The translations under genes and the position numbers were made by a program. DNA of 12,482 nucleotides. It comes from Methanoregulaceae archaeon. Its GTDB lineage: Archaea; Halobacteriota; Methanomicrobia; Methanomicrobiales; Methanospirillaceae. The notes under the pieces are model-generated. The model was not told the DNA's origin. It made no database searches and saw only the letters and a program-made list of their open reading frames with translations. The stretch is from the NCBI GenBank assembly GCA_028679405.1, contig JAJRBP010000002.1:1-12482 (forward strand), in the 5' to 3' direction. Below are positions 1-7,200 of the stretch, piece by piece (within the stretch, counting starts at the first letter, position 1; each line of letters starts with the position of its first letter).

Positions 1-566
1 CCCGTCAGCGAGAGAATCGCCCCTGTATGCCAGTAGGTGATCGCGATGGGGTTCCCGGTCACCCCGTCGACAAGGTTCTGCATCACCGATGATGTGCAGT
101 ACCGGCAGCATACTCCGCTGATTGTTGCAAGTTTGTACCCTGCAACCGCGGAAACTGCGATAAATCCCGCGAAGAACCCGTACCTGAGGCCGACGGTGAC
201 CTGGGGGTCCCTGATCCGGATGCGGAATCGTTCAGGAAGAGGGACAATCTTCGAGAGGCTCTCGCTGATCCCGCCCACCGGGCACAGCCAGCCGCAGAAT
301 GCCGGGCCGGCAATAAAAGCGATAATTATCACCCCGAGGATGAAGACTGCAGCGACCGAACCGAGCAGCGCGTACCAGCGTCCGCCGAAGAGCCAGTCAA
401 CAGGCATTCTCAGGCAGAGGGTGTGGGCCGTTGCAGTAGCAAGGTTCCCCGTGAGGAAGTTCACCGTCCGTGCAGCGATCGCGAAGGGTCCGACAAAGAG
501 GAAAAAGCCCAGCGCGAGGGCGAGGTATCGCCACCTGTTCCTCAGGAATGTGGAACCGGTTTTCAC
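1..566 (-). CDS. NapH/NosR-like membrane 4Fe-4S binding protein (partial, 3' end outside window)
   Basis: Reading the minus strand from a GTG at 566 gives 188 open codons up to the window edge, so the carboxy-terminal part is missing. The visible part has hydrophobic segments near residues 15-32, 66-87 and 127-143. A cysteine motif FCGWLCP lies at residues 90-96 (C91, C95), followed by VCCRYC at 152-157. The CxxxCP motif after a membrane segment is typical of the polytopic ferredoxin-like proteins NapH, NosR and CcoG/YccM, which pass electrons across or along the membrane. The canonical ferredoxin CX2CX2CX3CP motifs are not in the visible part; they may lie further downstream. The GTG overlaps the stop codon of the upstream gene in a GTGA arrangement, so translation is probably coupled. 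Partner and substrate are unknown. Family assignment is fairly sure; role is inferred. Confidence 0.85.
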   Translation of the reverse strand, partial: MKTGSTFLRNRWRYLALALGFFLFVGPFAIAARTVNFLTGNLATATAHTLCLRMPVDWLFGGRWYALLGSVAAVFILGVIIIAFIAGPAFCGWLCPVGGISESLSKIVPLPERFRIRIRDPQVTVGLRYGFFAGFIAVSAVAGYKLATISGVCCRYCTSSVMQNLVDGVTGNPIAITYWHTGAILSLT

Positions 567-1150
567 AGGCAGCACTCCGGGAGGGTGTTGCGGGCTGCCG
601 ATTCGCCGTTCACGATCTGGATCGGGAGGAACGTGAGGAGTTCTCCCGTATCCGCATCGGTAAGCAAGAGACCGCCATTATACACCACGGGCTGGTCGAG
701 GGTTTCGGGCGGGATGAAGAAGAACCAGTCTGCCCCGAGGTTCGGAATGGATTCACCGGGCTGCAACGGCTCTGTGAATGTCCTCGTTTCGGGATCGTAG
801 GGGTGGTTGGCGTTGATATCCCACTGGACCGGGAAGTAGAGGTTCGAGAGCTCCATCCTGATCCTCACCGGTTCCGACCCGCGGTTTGAGATCGAATGCG
901 TTGAGATGGCCTCGATTCCCGGGCTGATGACGCTCCTCGGGGCTCCTCTCTTCTGGAGGTCGATGATGACGGGGTCCATCTCGAACGGTGCGCCTGCGCC
1001 ACGGAGGACCGTGTGGTTTGTGATATTCCCTGCCGGTACTGCCACTTTAAAATGAACCATCTCAGCCTGCCCGTAGGCCTGGGCGTAAAACCCTGCCCCG
1101 AGTGTGATGAGAAAGATGATTACTGCAGCGATAATTGCACTATTATTCAT
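563..1150 (-). CDS. Membrane-anchored extracytoplasmic protein of unknown function
   Basis: This 195-residue protein starts with one hydrophobic segment (residues about 4-27) that fits a signal peptide or uncleaved anchor. The rest is hydrophilic and probably faces the outside. It is rich in beta-type patterns and proline, suggesting a beta-sandwich, but I recognise no named family. It ends in ECCL, an adjacent cysteine pair at residues 193-194. Its stop overlaps the GTG of the following membrane 4Fe-4S gene, so the two are almost certainly co-translated. The likely job is an extracytoplasmic partner or donor for that redox protein; this is context-based inference. The ATG at 1150 has only a weak ribosome binding site. 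A good TATA box lies about 80 bases upstream. Confidence 0.8.
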   Translation of the reverse strand: MNNSAIIAAVIIFLITLGAGFYAQAYGQAEMVHFKVAVPAGNITNHTVLRGAGAPFEMDPVIIDLQKRGAPRSVISPGIEAISTHSISNRGSEPVRIRMELSNLYFPVQWDINANHPYDPETRTFTEPLQPGESIPNLGADWFFFIPPETLDQPVVYNGGLLLTDADTGELLTFLPIQIVNGESAARNTLPECCL

Positions 1151-1227
1151 ATACTTCGCCAGATCCTGCCTGATAACGAAGACGTGACTGAACTCCCGCC
1201 TTCAGGAAGGTGGATGCAAAAATTCTC

Positions 1228-1240
1228 GTATAAAAAAGTA
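1228..1240 (-). promoter_or_regulatory. Archaeal TATA box for the 1150-to-1 gene pair
   Basis: On the minus strand this reads TACTTTTTTATAC, a good archaeal TATA element. A start site about 25 bases further on would leave a leader of roughly 55 bases before the ATG at 1150. The T6 stretch inside it may also act as the terminator of the permease gene that ends at 1347. Both roles are inferred from sequence only. Confidence 0.5.
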
Positions 1241-1346
1241 ACCTAATTGCCGTGCATTTCTCCCTGGAGGAGATCAAATTATCAGCCCGGAATCCTGTAA
1301 CAAATCCGTCCGGGCACTGGATTGTCCACGGTGACGGGTTTGTCGT

Positions 1347-2558
1347 TCACCTGCCTGAACGGATAGCCCTGAACGCCTCCGACCGGACGAGGCGGACGGT
1401 TGGATATACCGAGGCGGCAAGTCCGATCAGGATGAGCGCCAGGAGGGCAATCCCGAAGGAGACCATGAGCGTCCCGGCCGACGGAATCCCGAACGGGATC
1501 TTCAGCCGGGAGGCGATGAAATCCTGGAACGCGATAAGAATAACTGTCGCGGCCCCAATTCCGAGCAGGCCCCCGATGATCGAGAGGGAGAAGGACTCGG
1601 CGAATACGAGCCGGAGAACGAATGCCTTTGTCACACCAAGTGCGCCGAGAATCGTGATCTCCTTCCTGAGTTCGTGGGCCACCATTGCCGAGATTACCCC
1701 GAAAAGAAGGATGAATGCCGCTGCAATAGCCAGTGTCGATCCATAAAGTACACCCATCACCCCTTCAATGTGCCCGGATACGGTATGTAAAAGGCCGGTG
1801 GGGGTTATGACCTTTGTCCCCGGGACCTGCCTCCGGATCTCATCTCCCACCGCTGCGGGAGATGCTCCTGGGGCAACCTTCACGAGCACGGTCGACACCA
1901 TCCCCCTCGGAATCGTCAGGTTCTTCACTGCTTTTTCACCGGACTCGTCGGCCATTACATAGGCATCCTCGATCCTGGTGAAGACCGCCATGTCGACACC
2001 CCTCAGTCCAGTCGGCTCGAGCTTCCCGACAATATGGAACTCGTGCCCGTAGAACATGAGGTCCGAACCTGTATCGCCGTCAATTTTGCTGCCGATAATG
2101 ATATCATCCTTCCCGAGCCTGATCCCGGGTTTGTCCCGCAGCCATGCGGATATCGTGAAGTCATGGTCCGGGTCTATAGCGATGATCTGGACAGGAGCGG
2201 CACAGCAGGATGCAAGGAGTGTGGCGATGTAGACCTCGGGGCTCGCCTTTTCCACTCCGGGGACCTGCGATATCCTCTCGAACCCGGAGTCATCGAAGAA
2301 AAACGTGGTGGGGCTTCCGGTGAGCAGAATATTCTCCCCTGCTGCGGTGTACTCCCCTGGAACGATCATGAGATCCGCCCCCATCCATTTTGTCCCGCGA
2401 TAGAGACTCTGTTCCATGCCGCTCGCCAGGTAGAGGGCAGAGAAGAGAGTGGCCCCGATGACCGCAAATGCAATGACGGTAGGGATATTCCTGCCCGGCC
2501 GGTTCCGGAGATTCCTTCCCACGAGCCTGTAGAAGTTGAACCTGGGGGGCCTGTCCAT
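1347..2558 (-). CDS. FtsX/MacB-type ABC transporter permease
   Basis: The protein of about 403 residues has the FtsX/MacB layout: one membrane helix near the amino end (about 25-46), a large extracytoplasmic domain (about 47-265), and three helices near 269-291, 314-340 and 359-383. The loop between helices 2 and 3 contains the ELRKEITILGALGVTK segment, which in this family contacts the ATPase. The extracytoplasmic domain carries a cysteine pair in ASCCAAP (residues 118-119). No ATPase gene is visible; it may lie beyond the left edge. I chose the ATG at 2558, which has a GTGA-type binding site four bases upstream and a TATA-like element at 2601-2612. The in-frame TTG at 2576 would add six residues but has no such site. 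Substrate is unknown; metal or lipoprotein traffic are both possible. Confidence 0.85.
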   Translation of the reverse strand: MDRPPRFNFYRLVGRNLRNRPGRNIPTVIAFAVIGATLFSALYLASGMEQSLYRGTKWMGADLMIVPGEYTAAGENILLTGSPTTFFFDDSGFERISQVPGVEKASPEVYIATLLASCCAAPVQIIAIDPDHDFTISAWLRDKPGIRLGKDDIIIGSKIDGDTGSDLMFYGHEFHIVGKLEPTGLRGVDMAVFTRIEDAYVMADESGEKAVKNLTIPRGMVSTVLVKVAPGASPAAVGDEIRRQVPGTKVITPTGLLHTVSGHIEGVMGVLYGSTLAIAAAFILLFGVISAMVAHELRKEITILGALGVTKAFVLRLVFAESFSLSIIGGLLGIGAATVILIAFQDFIASRLKIPFGIPSAGTLMVSFGIALLALILIGLAASVYPTVRLVRSEAFRAIRSGR

Positions 2559-2600
2559 TCTCTCACGTTCCGGCAATGTCAGGACAATTCATGTGAGTGG

Positions 2601-2612
2601 GGTACTTAAAAC
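2601..2612 (-). promoter_or_regulatory. Putative TATA box of the permease gene
   Basis: The minus strand reads GTTTTAAGTACC. A start site about 25 bases downstream would fall near 2580 and give a short leader before the ATG at 2558, which supports that start over the TTG at 2576. Confidence 0.4.
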
Positions 2613-2642
2613 TATGCCATCCCTTCACGGACCGCAGTCCTG

Positions 2643-2674
2643 ATAATATTTTAATATTTGGACCGGTATAATAG
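2643..2674 (+). promoter_or_regulatory. A/T-rich promoter region of the PAS-domain gene
   Basis: The plus strand has a TATA-like TTTTAATA stretch at 2649-2656 and a second one, GGTATAATAG, at 2665-2674. The first would place the start of transcription near 2675-2680. A GGAG ribosome binding site follows at 2697-2700, nine bases before the TTG at 2710. The first element is almost palindromic, so it could also serve the divergent permease gene. Confidence 0.4.
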
Positions 2675-2709
2675 ACCTACCAAAAAACCTGCCACCGGAG
2701 TGCAACGTT

Positions 2710-4452
2710 TTGACTGAACAGGATTTCGAGCTCAGGAGGATACTGGACCTTCTCCGCGAGAATCCCAAGGGGATGAAGATCAGCCAGATTGCAGGGAAGA
2801 TCCCGAAGAACCGAAACTCTGTCGCGAAATACCTCGAGATCCTGCTGATGACGCACCAGGTCGAAATGCTCCGGCACGGGATGTCAAAGATCTACCGTCT
2901 CTCAAGGAGCACCGGAATCCCGACCATGCTCGATGCCTCCCCGGATTCTATCCTTACGCTTGATAAATCCTTAAAGATCGTATCAGTAAACGACAATTAC
3001 CTGGAATTTTTCAGCCTGGACCGGGAAGAGGTCGTTGGCAGGCACCCGGCACCGGCAAGGCTTCCGGTATTGAGCCTCCACCTGGTGCTCGAGAAACTGA
3101 GGGAAGCGGGGTACGGGACCGGGACCAGGGCCGAGGTAAAAATCCTGAAAGGCGGAAGCGAGCTCTACTTCGACGTCCGGATCACTCCGGCCGTTTTTTC
3201 AGGAGGGGAACAGGGGATCACGGTCATACTCGAGGATATCACGGAAAGGAAGAAGGGTGAGATATTCCTCCGGGAAAGCGCATCTGATTTCAGGACGCTT
3301 TTTGGTGCATTGTCTGCGGGGATGGCCGTCTGCGATCCGTCAGGACATCTCGTCGAGGCGAACTCAGCTTTTTTTGGTATCTTCGGGGTGGCCGGAAAGA
3401 GGGAATTCGGCAACTGCGACCTGTTCTCCCTGTTCCGGGTCTCACCGGAGTCCCTCGCCGCCCTTCGCCGTGGCAGCGAGGCAGCTTCGGTCTCGGTCGT
3501 CGATCTCGATCTCTTGAAACCAAGGAGCGGGAATCCACCGGCCAGGTCTGGAAAGATCTCGGTGGATATTCATATCGCCCCTATCAACCTGAAGGCAGGT
3601 GGCGCGGGAGCAGGCTACTTTATCCAGGCGAATGAAGCCGATTCAAGGGTCCTGAGCGTCATAGACCACGTGCCCGATCCAGTCGCGCGTTTCAGCCGGG
3701 ATATGAAATACCTCTACACAAACAGGGGGGCAGAGGCCATTACCGGTCTCCCCCCGGGAACGTGTATCGGCAGGACAAACAGCGAACTGGGAATATCGGG
3801 CGAGTATGCCATAATGATCGAGAGGGGTGCCAGGGAGGTGTTCCGGACTGGTCAGCCTGCGACCATTGAATTTTCTGCCCGGTGCGCCGACGGGCTCCGT
3901 CGTTACCGGACGAACATCATGCCGGAAACGGGGAAGACGAGGGAGGTTCTCTCAGTAATTGCGGTTTCCCGCGATATCACGAAGACAAGGGAAGCGGCCC
4001 CTGCCACCGGCGACAGCCTGAGGATCCTTGAGGAGATCCTCTCCTGTGTCGACGAGGCGATCATTCTTCTGAATTCCCGCGCCTCAACCATCTGCTTTGC
4101 GAACAAGGCTGCCGAACTGGTTTTCGGATACAGCGCAGGGGATCTTTGCATGAAAGATCCATTGATCCTCCTTGGCTGTAACGGCACGGGTGCGGAACAC
4201 CTCAATACGCTTCAGGCAGCTTTCCTGACCAGTGGATCCTATGAGGCCGAATCGCAGCTGAAGAGAAGTACCGGTGAGAGGTTCCCGGCAAAGCGGCAAT
4301 TCCGCCCTATCTGCGATGACGAGGGGAGGGTCTCCCACATCGTGGCAGTTATCAGGGATGAGTCCGGCCGTTTTGTATCGGGCGAAGCGTATGGATTCAC
4401 GCTTCCTGCCAGGATCCGTTCCCGGCCGGGAACATACCGTCCATGCGACTGA
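2710..4452 (+). CDS. Winged-helix protein with four PAS sensor domains
   Basis: This is a 580-residue soluble protein. Residues about 5-65 form a winged helix-turn-helix, with a recognition region around SQIAGKIPKNRNSVAKYLEI. Four PAS domains follow at about 72-180, 188-305, 312-425 and 435-552; several end in the usual DIT or RDE junction (DITERKK near 176, RDITKTRE near 420). No histidine kinase, GGDEF or other output domain follows, and the last 25 residues resemble no domain. No membrane segment is visible, so it should sense an intracellular signal (redox, small ligand or partner) and act through DNA binding. Such helix-turn-helix/PAS proteins are known in Methanomicrobiales. The start is TTG with GGAG nine bases upstream; the next ATG (codon 22) would cut into the helix-turn-helix. 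Target genes and ligand are unknown. Confidence 0.85.
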   Translation: MTEQDFELRRILDLLRENPKGMKISQIAGKIPKNRNSVAKYLEILLMTHQVEMLRHGMSKIYRLSRSTGIPTMLDASPDSILTLDKSLKIVSVNDNYLEFFSLDREEVVGRHPAPARLPVLSLHLVLEKLREAGYGTGTRAEVKILKGGSELYFDVRITPAVFSGGEQGITVILEDITERKKGEIFLRESASDFRTLFGALSAGMAVCDPSGHLVEANSAFFGIFGVAGKREFGNCDLFSLFRVSPESLAALRRGSEAASVSVVDLDLLKPRSGNPPARSGKISVDIHIAPINLKAGGAGAGYFIQANEADSRVLSVIDHVPDPVARFSRDMKYLYTNRGAEAITGLPPGTCIGRTNSELGISGEYAIMIERGAREVFRTGQPATIEFSARCADGLRRYRTNIMPETGKTREVLSVIAVSRDITKTREAAPATGDSLRILEEILSCVDEAIILLNSRASTICFANKAAELVFGYSAGDLCMKDPLILLGCNGTGAEHLNTLQAAFLTSGSYEAESQLKRSTGERFPAKRQFRPICDDEGRVSHIVAVIRDESGRFVSGEAYGFTLPARIRSRPGTYRPCD

Positions 4453-4460
4453 TTTCAGGC

Positions 4461-4498
4461 GGACAGGACTCGTCGTCTTCGTGAATCAGATCCTGTCC
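4461..4498. repeat. 8-bp perfect inverted repeat after the PAS gene
   Basis: GGACAGGA at 4461-4468 is matched by TCCTGTCC at 4491-4498, with a 22-base spacer. It begins nine bases after the stop codon of the PAS gene. It could fold in the 3' end of that transcript or be a protein binding site. No T run follows, so it is not a typical terminator. Confidence 0.45.
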
Positions 4499-4815
4499 AT
4501 TGCACCATTAACTGTTCCTGACCGGCGTGTGTTGATCTCCTCCCGATCGGGTCCTGGGTGTTCCAACTGGATCCGGGGCCTGTTCCTGCTTCACGGAAGA
4601 ATCATCTGTTCCCGGACTGACCCTGATATGGGATCGGATCGTGCGGACCTATGCAGGGGATTCTGCCCAGATGCGGGGAAACCTGGCCGTGCTGAAATGT
4701 ACGGGGGTTCTGCCTGACGGAGAGAACCTGATGGTGTTTTCTCCTGCCATACCTGCCGGGGACACTCACCTTTGCTCACAGGAAGGTCAGTGCCCAATGG
4801 GTGGTCATTGACAAA

Positions 4816-4828
4816 CTTCATATTTCGT
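4816..4828 (+). promoter_or_regulatory. Putative TATA box of the decarboxylase gene
   Basis: ACTTCATATTTCG is a weak TATA-like element. A start site about 25 bases on would fall close to 4848, which leaves a leader of roughly 30 bases for the GTG at 4881 but almost none for the ATG at 4848. Confidence 0.3.
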
Positions 4829-4880
4829 CCCATGCATCACTCATGGAATGAATGGTATGGGAGAGGGAGGAAGGAAGCCG

Positions 4881-6062
4881 GTGAAAAGAAGGGGAAATGA
4901 GAACGGAGTGCCCCATATCAGCCCGGCAGGGAAAGAACTCCTCACGGAACTGGCCCGCGAGCACGGGACCCCCATCTTTGTCATCGACCACGAGAAGATC
5001 CGGAATAACTACAGGGAATTCCGGGAGCACCTGCCATTCGTGCAGGTATACTACGCGGTAAAGGCGAACTCCGACCCGGGCATCGTCAGGACTCTCTACG
5101 AGATCGGCTGCAGTTTCGATGTCGCATCGATGCCCGAGTTCATGATCGTGTACGAGAACATACGCGATATGCCTGACAAGGAACGCCAGGACTGGATCTG
5201 GGACAAGATCATCTATGCAAACACGATCAAGCCGATCGATACCCTCCAGGCCCTTGACAAGTACAAACCCCTGGTGACGTTCGACAACATAGAGGAGTTA
5301 AAGAAGATCCGTACCTATGCGCCTCACTCCGGTCTTGTCCTCCGCCTGCGTGTTCCCAATACCGGATCGATGGTAGAACTCTCCTCGAAGTTCGGGGCGG
5401 ACCCGGGGGAGGCAGTCGACCTCATCGTTGCCGCCTTCGACCTTGGCCTCGTGGTGGAGGGCCTGAGTTTCCACGTAGGCAGCCAGTGTACCAACTTCGA
5501 GAACTACGTCCAGGCCCTCCAGCTGGCCGCAAGCATCATCGACGAGACCGAGACAAGGACGTGCAGGCAGATCAGGATCCTCGACATCGGTGGAGGTTTC
5601 CCGGTGAAATACCACCCCGAAGTCAGGTCGTTCCAGGTGCTGGCAAAGAAGCTGACTTCAGAGATCAGGCGGCTGTTCCCGCCCGACATGCAGATCCTTG
5701 CAGAACCGGGGAGGTTCCTCGTGGCCAATTCCTGCGTGGTCGTTGCGAAGGTCGTCGGGAAGGCGTTTCGGGACGGAAAGCCCTGCTACTACATCAACGA
5801 CGGGGTATACCATACCTATTCGGGTCAGGTCTTCGATCACGTAAATTACCCGGTCCTTTCGTTCAAGGAGGGCGAGAAGCACATCTCCGCGGTATTCGGT
5901 CCTACCTGCGATGCGTTCGATACCATCACGCAGAGCGCAGAGCTCCCGGAGCTTGAGATCGGCGACCTAGTCTACTCGGAGAATATCGGTGCCTATTCTC
6001 ATGCCTCTTCCACCTATTTCAACGGCTTCCCCCCCGCAAAGGTCGTGCACATCAACCGGTGA
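4881..6062 (+). CDS. Fold-type III PLP-dependent decarboxylase, ornithine decarboxylase-like
   Basis: The product, about 393 residues, removes the carboxyl group of a basic amino acid using pyridoxal phosphate; ornithine to putrescine is most likely. Seen in order: YYAVKANS with the PLP lysine (K61), HVGSQ (H198), GGGFP (237-241), EPGR (275-278), VFDH (D319), GPTCDAFD with catalytic C343 and D344, and a carboxy-terminal GAYSHASSTYFNGF whose tyrosine binds the cofactor phosphate. The CD pair and the VFDH aspartate match ornithine decarboxylase; diaminopimelate decarboxylases have CES there instead. Lysine or a carboxyspermidine-type substrate cannot be excluded. The GTG at 4881 has GGAGG ten bases upstream; the in-frame ATG at 4848 adds 11 residues but lacks a binding site. 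The gene stands alone. It probably supplies polyamines, in the cytoplasm. Confidence 0.9.
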   Translation: MKRRGNENGVPHISPAGKELLTELAREHGTPIFVIDHEKIRNNYREFREHLPFVQVYYAVKANSDPGIVRTLYEIGCSFDVASMPEFMIVYENIRDMPDKERQDWIWDKIIYANTIKPIDTLQALDKYKPLVTFDNIEELKKIRTYAPHSGLVLRLRVPNTGSMVELSSKFGADPGEAVDLIVAAFDLGLVVEGLSFHVGSQCTNFENYVQALQLAASIIDETETRTCRQIRILDIGGGFPVKYHPEVRSFQVLAKKLTSEIRRLFPPDMQILAEPGRFLVANSCVVVAKVVGKAFRDGKPCYYINDGVYHTYSGQVFDHVNYPVLSFKEGEKHISAVFGPTCDAFDTITQSAELPELEIGDLVYSENIGAYSHASSTYFNGFPPAKVVHINR

Positions 6063-6087
6063 CCCGAAGGAAGGGGGAAAAGCTGAC

Positions 6088-6093
6088 TTTTTT
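6088..6093 (+). terminator. Oligo-T terminator of the decarboxylase gene
   Basis: A T6 run lies 26 bases after the stop codon, followed by a pyrimidine-rich stretch. Short T runs without a hairpin are the common archaeal terminator. The convergent flavoprotein gene ends at 6150. Confidence 0.5.
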
Positions 6094-6149
6094 CATCTCT
6101 TGCTCTTTGACCAGGGACGGGGCATTGCGGTTTCTGATAGTCCTGTCTT

Positions 6150-6722
6150 TTACCGGGACCGGTTGACCGCTCGTCTTCCCAGTTCATACCCCTGGTCAAG
6201 CACATCCTGCCTGTACTTGATCTCGCCCAGTTTCGTGACTCCCGGTGCGAGGACTTTTCCCACGAGTTCGATCCCGAGGTATGCAAGGCTCTTTTCGAAG
6301 AATGCAACAAGGAGATCGGCAGTGGCAGGGTCCTCCTCTTCGAACGGAACCGCAAGTATTGCGCTCTTGTCAGCGAGCAGGACCCTGTTCTCCGGGCAGT
6401 TGAAGTAGACGAATCGGTCGATGAACCCCTTCATCAAGGCGGTCGGCCCGTACCAGTACACCGGCGTCCCGAAGACGAGCACGTCGTTCTCCGCGATCAT
6501 CCCGTAGAGATCGTTCATATCGTCGTCCTTGCTGCACGGGTTTCCCTTCCAGCACGCATGGCACCCGTCGCATTCGAGGATCTCCTGCCCGTCAAGGAAG
6601 AGTATACCCGTCTCCGCTCCTGCATCACGGGCTCCGTCAAGGATATTTTCGACAAGGAGGTGGGTATTGCCTCCCCTTCGCGGGCTGCCGACGATTCCCA
6701 GCACCTTCATTCTGTTTTCCAT
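6150..6722 (-). CDS. Iron-sulfur flavoprotein / NADPH-dependent FMN reductase family
   Basis: This 190-residue protein has the flavodoxin-like fold of FMN reductases. GSPRRGGNT (12-20) binds the FMN phosphate, and TPVYWYGPT (86-94) lines the flavin ring. Between them lies CDGCHACWKGNPC with cysteines 51, 54, 57 and 63, a CX2CX2CX5C pattern that fits the compact 4Fe-4S motif of the methanogen iron-sulfur flavoprotein Isf, followed by KDDDM. It should shuttle electrons between ferredoxin and an acceptor; in Methanosarcina such proteins are linked to oxygen or peroxide defence. Which acceptor is used here cannot be told. The ATG at 6722 has a GGGGGATT element seven bases upstream; the next ATG (6710) has none. 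The gene lies 46 bases after the small lipoprotein gene and may share its transcript. Confidence 0.9.
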   Translation of the reverse strand: MENRMKVLGIVGSPRRGGNTHLLVENILDGARDAGAETGILFLDGQEILECDGCHACWKGNPCSKDDDMNDLYGMIAENDVLVFGTPVYWYGPTALMKGFIDRFVYFNCPENRVLLADKSAILAVPFEEEDPATADLLVAFFEKSLAYLGIELVGKVLAPGVTKLGEIKYRQDVLDQGYELGRRAVNRSR

Positions 6723-6768
6723 AATAATCCCCCAAAGAATGTCTTTTTAGTTTTTCATGTCCGCCTTT

Positions 6769-7101
6769 TCAGACCCTGTGGTGGGCCGGGAAGTAGATGG
6801 CGTCGGTGATTTGGTCGTAGAGGACGTTCTCGGTCAGGGTCTCATTGCCTGCGGCCGGATCGGTGTTCCGGTACGTCACCCTGTAGTGACCGGGGCTGAC
6901 CTCTTCCCAGGCCCCGGAAAAGTTCGACCCGAGCGCCACTGCCCTGAACGAATGGTCCTGCCCGAACGTGTACCGCTCGACATATCCTTTCCCGTCCGCC
7001 CACTCCCACGTGCCGGTAATGTGTTCTTTTCCCTGGGTGGTGCAGCCTGATATGACCATGCAGGCCATGGCGATCAGGAAAACAACGGCAAGTCTCTTCA
7101 T
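6769..7101 (-). CDS. Small lipoprotein, possibly lipocalin-like
   Basis: This product of about 110 residues starts with a typical lipoprotein signal: MKRL, a hydrophobic core, then VISGC with the lipid-anchored cysteine at residue 20. The mature part is one small domain of mostly beta pattern (GTWEW near 30, GAWEEV, HYRVTYRN), like small lipocalin-type proteins that describe a strand barrel. It should sit on the outer face of the membrane. No active-site motif is seen and the function is unknown. An ATG at 7113 would add MCIL before the positively charged start; I prefer 7101 because MKRL is the normal signal-peptide opening. The two ATGs are 12 bases apart and neither has a clear ribosome binding site. 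Confidence 0.75.
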   Translation of the reverse strand: MKRLAVVFLIAMACMVISGCTTQGKEHITGTWEWADGKGYVERYTFGQDHSFRAVALGSNFSGAWEEVSPGHYRVTYRNTDPAAGNETLTENVLYDQITDAIYFPAHHRV

Positions 7102-7200
7102 CAGTATACACATGAGGGTGAGGCGCCATCTCTTATCAGGATGTCAGTCTGGTTCGTCCTGGTGTATTCCGGATCGGATCGACTCCTGCTGTTGGATGCA

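Larger units (their letters stand above)
4453..4880 (+). other. Intergenic region with inverted repeat and unassigned open frame
   Basis: I find no convincing gene here. It holds an 8-bp inverted repeat just after the PAS gene, a 10-bp palindrome CCCGATCGGG at 4542-4551, and a 91-codon stretch without stops at 4536-4808 on the plus strand. That stretch has codons that look plausible but no good start or ribosome binding site, and matches nothing I recognise. The right end carries the probable promoter of the decarboxylase gene. Confidence 0.4.

Noticed and set aside
37..636. Plus-strand open frame of 199 codons at the left end
   Set aside because: The opposite strand encodes a clear membrane 4Fe-4S protein with cysteine motifs and hydrophobic segments. 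The plus-strand product is arginine/proline-rich with no domain.
2034..2609. Plus-strand open frame of 191 codons opposite the permease gene
   Set aside because: It is the mirror of a well-supported FtsX-type permease and shows no domain or binding site.
4274..4717. Plus-strand open frame of 147 codons overlapping the end of the PAS gene
   Set aside because: It overlaps the fourth PAS domain in another frame and shows no domain. I also looked for a kinase ATPase domain continued by frameshift and found no convincing motif.
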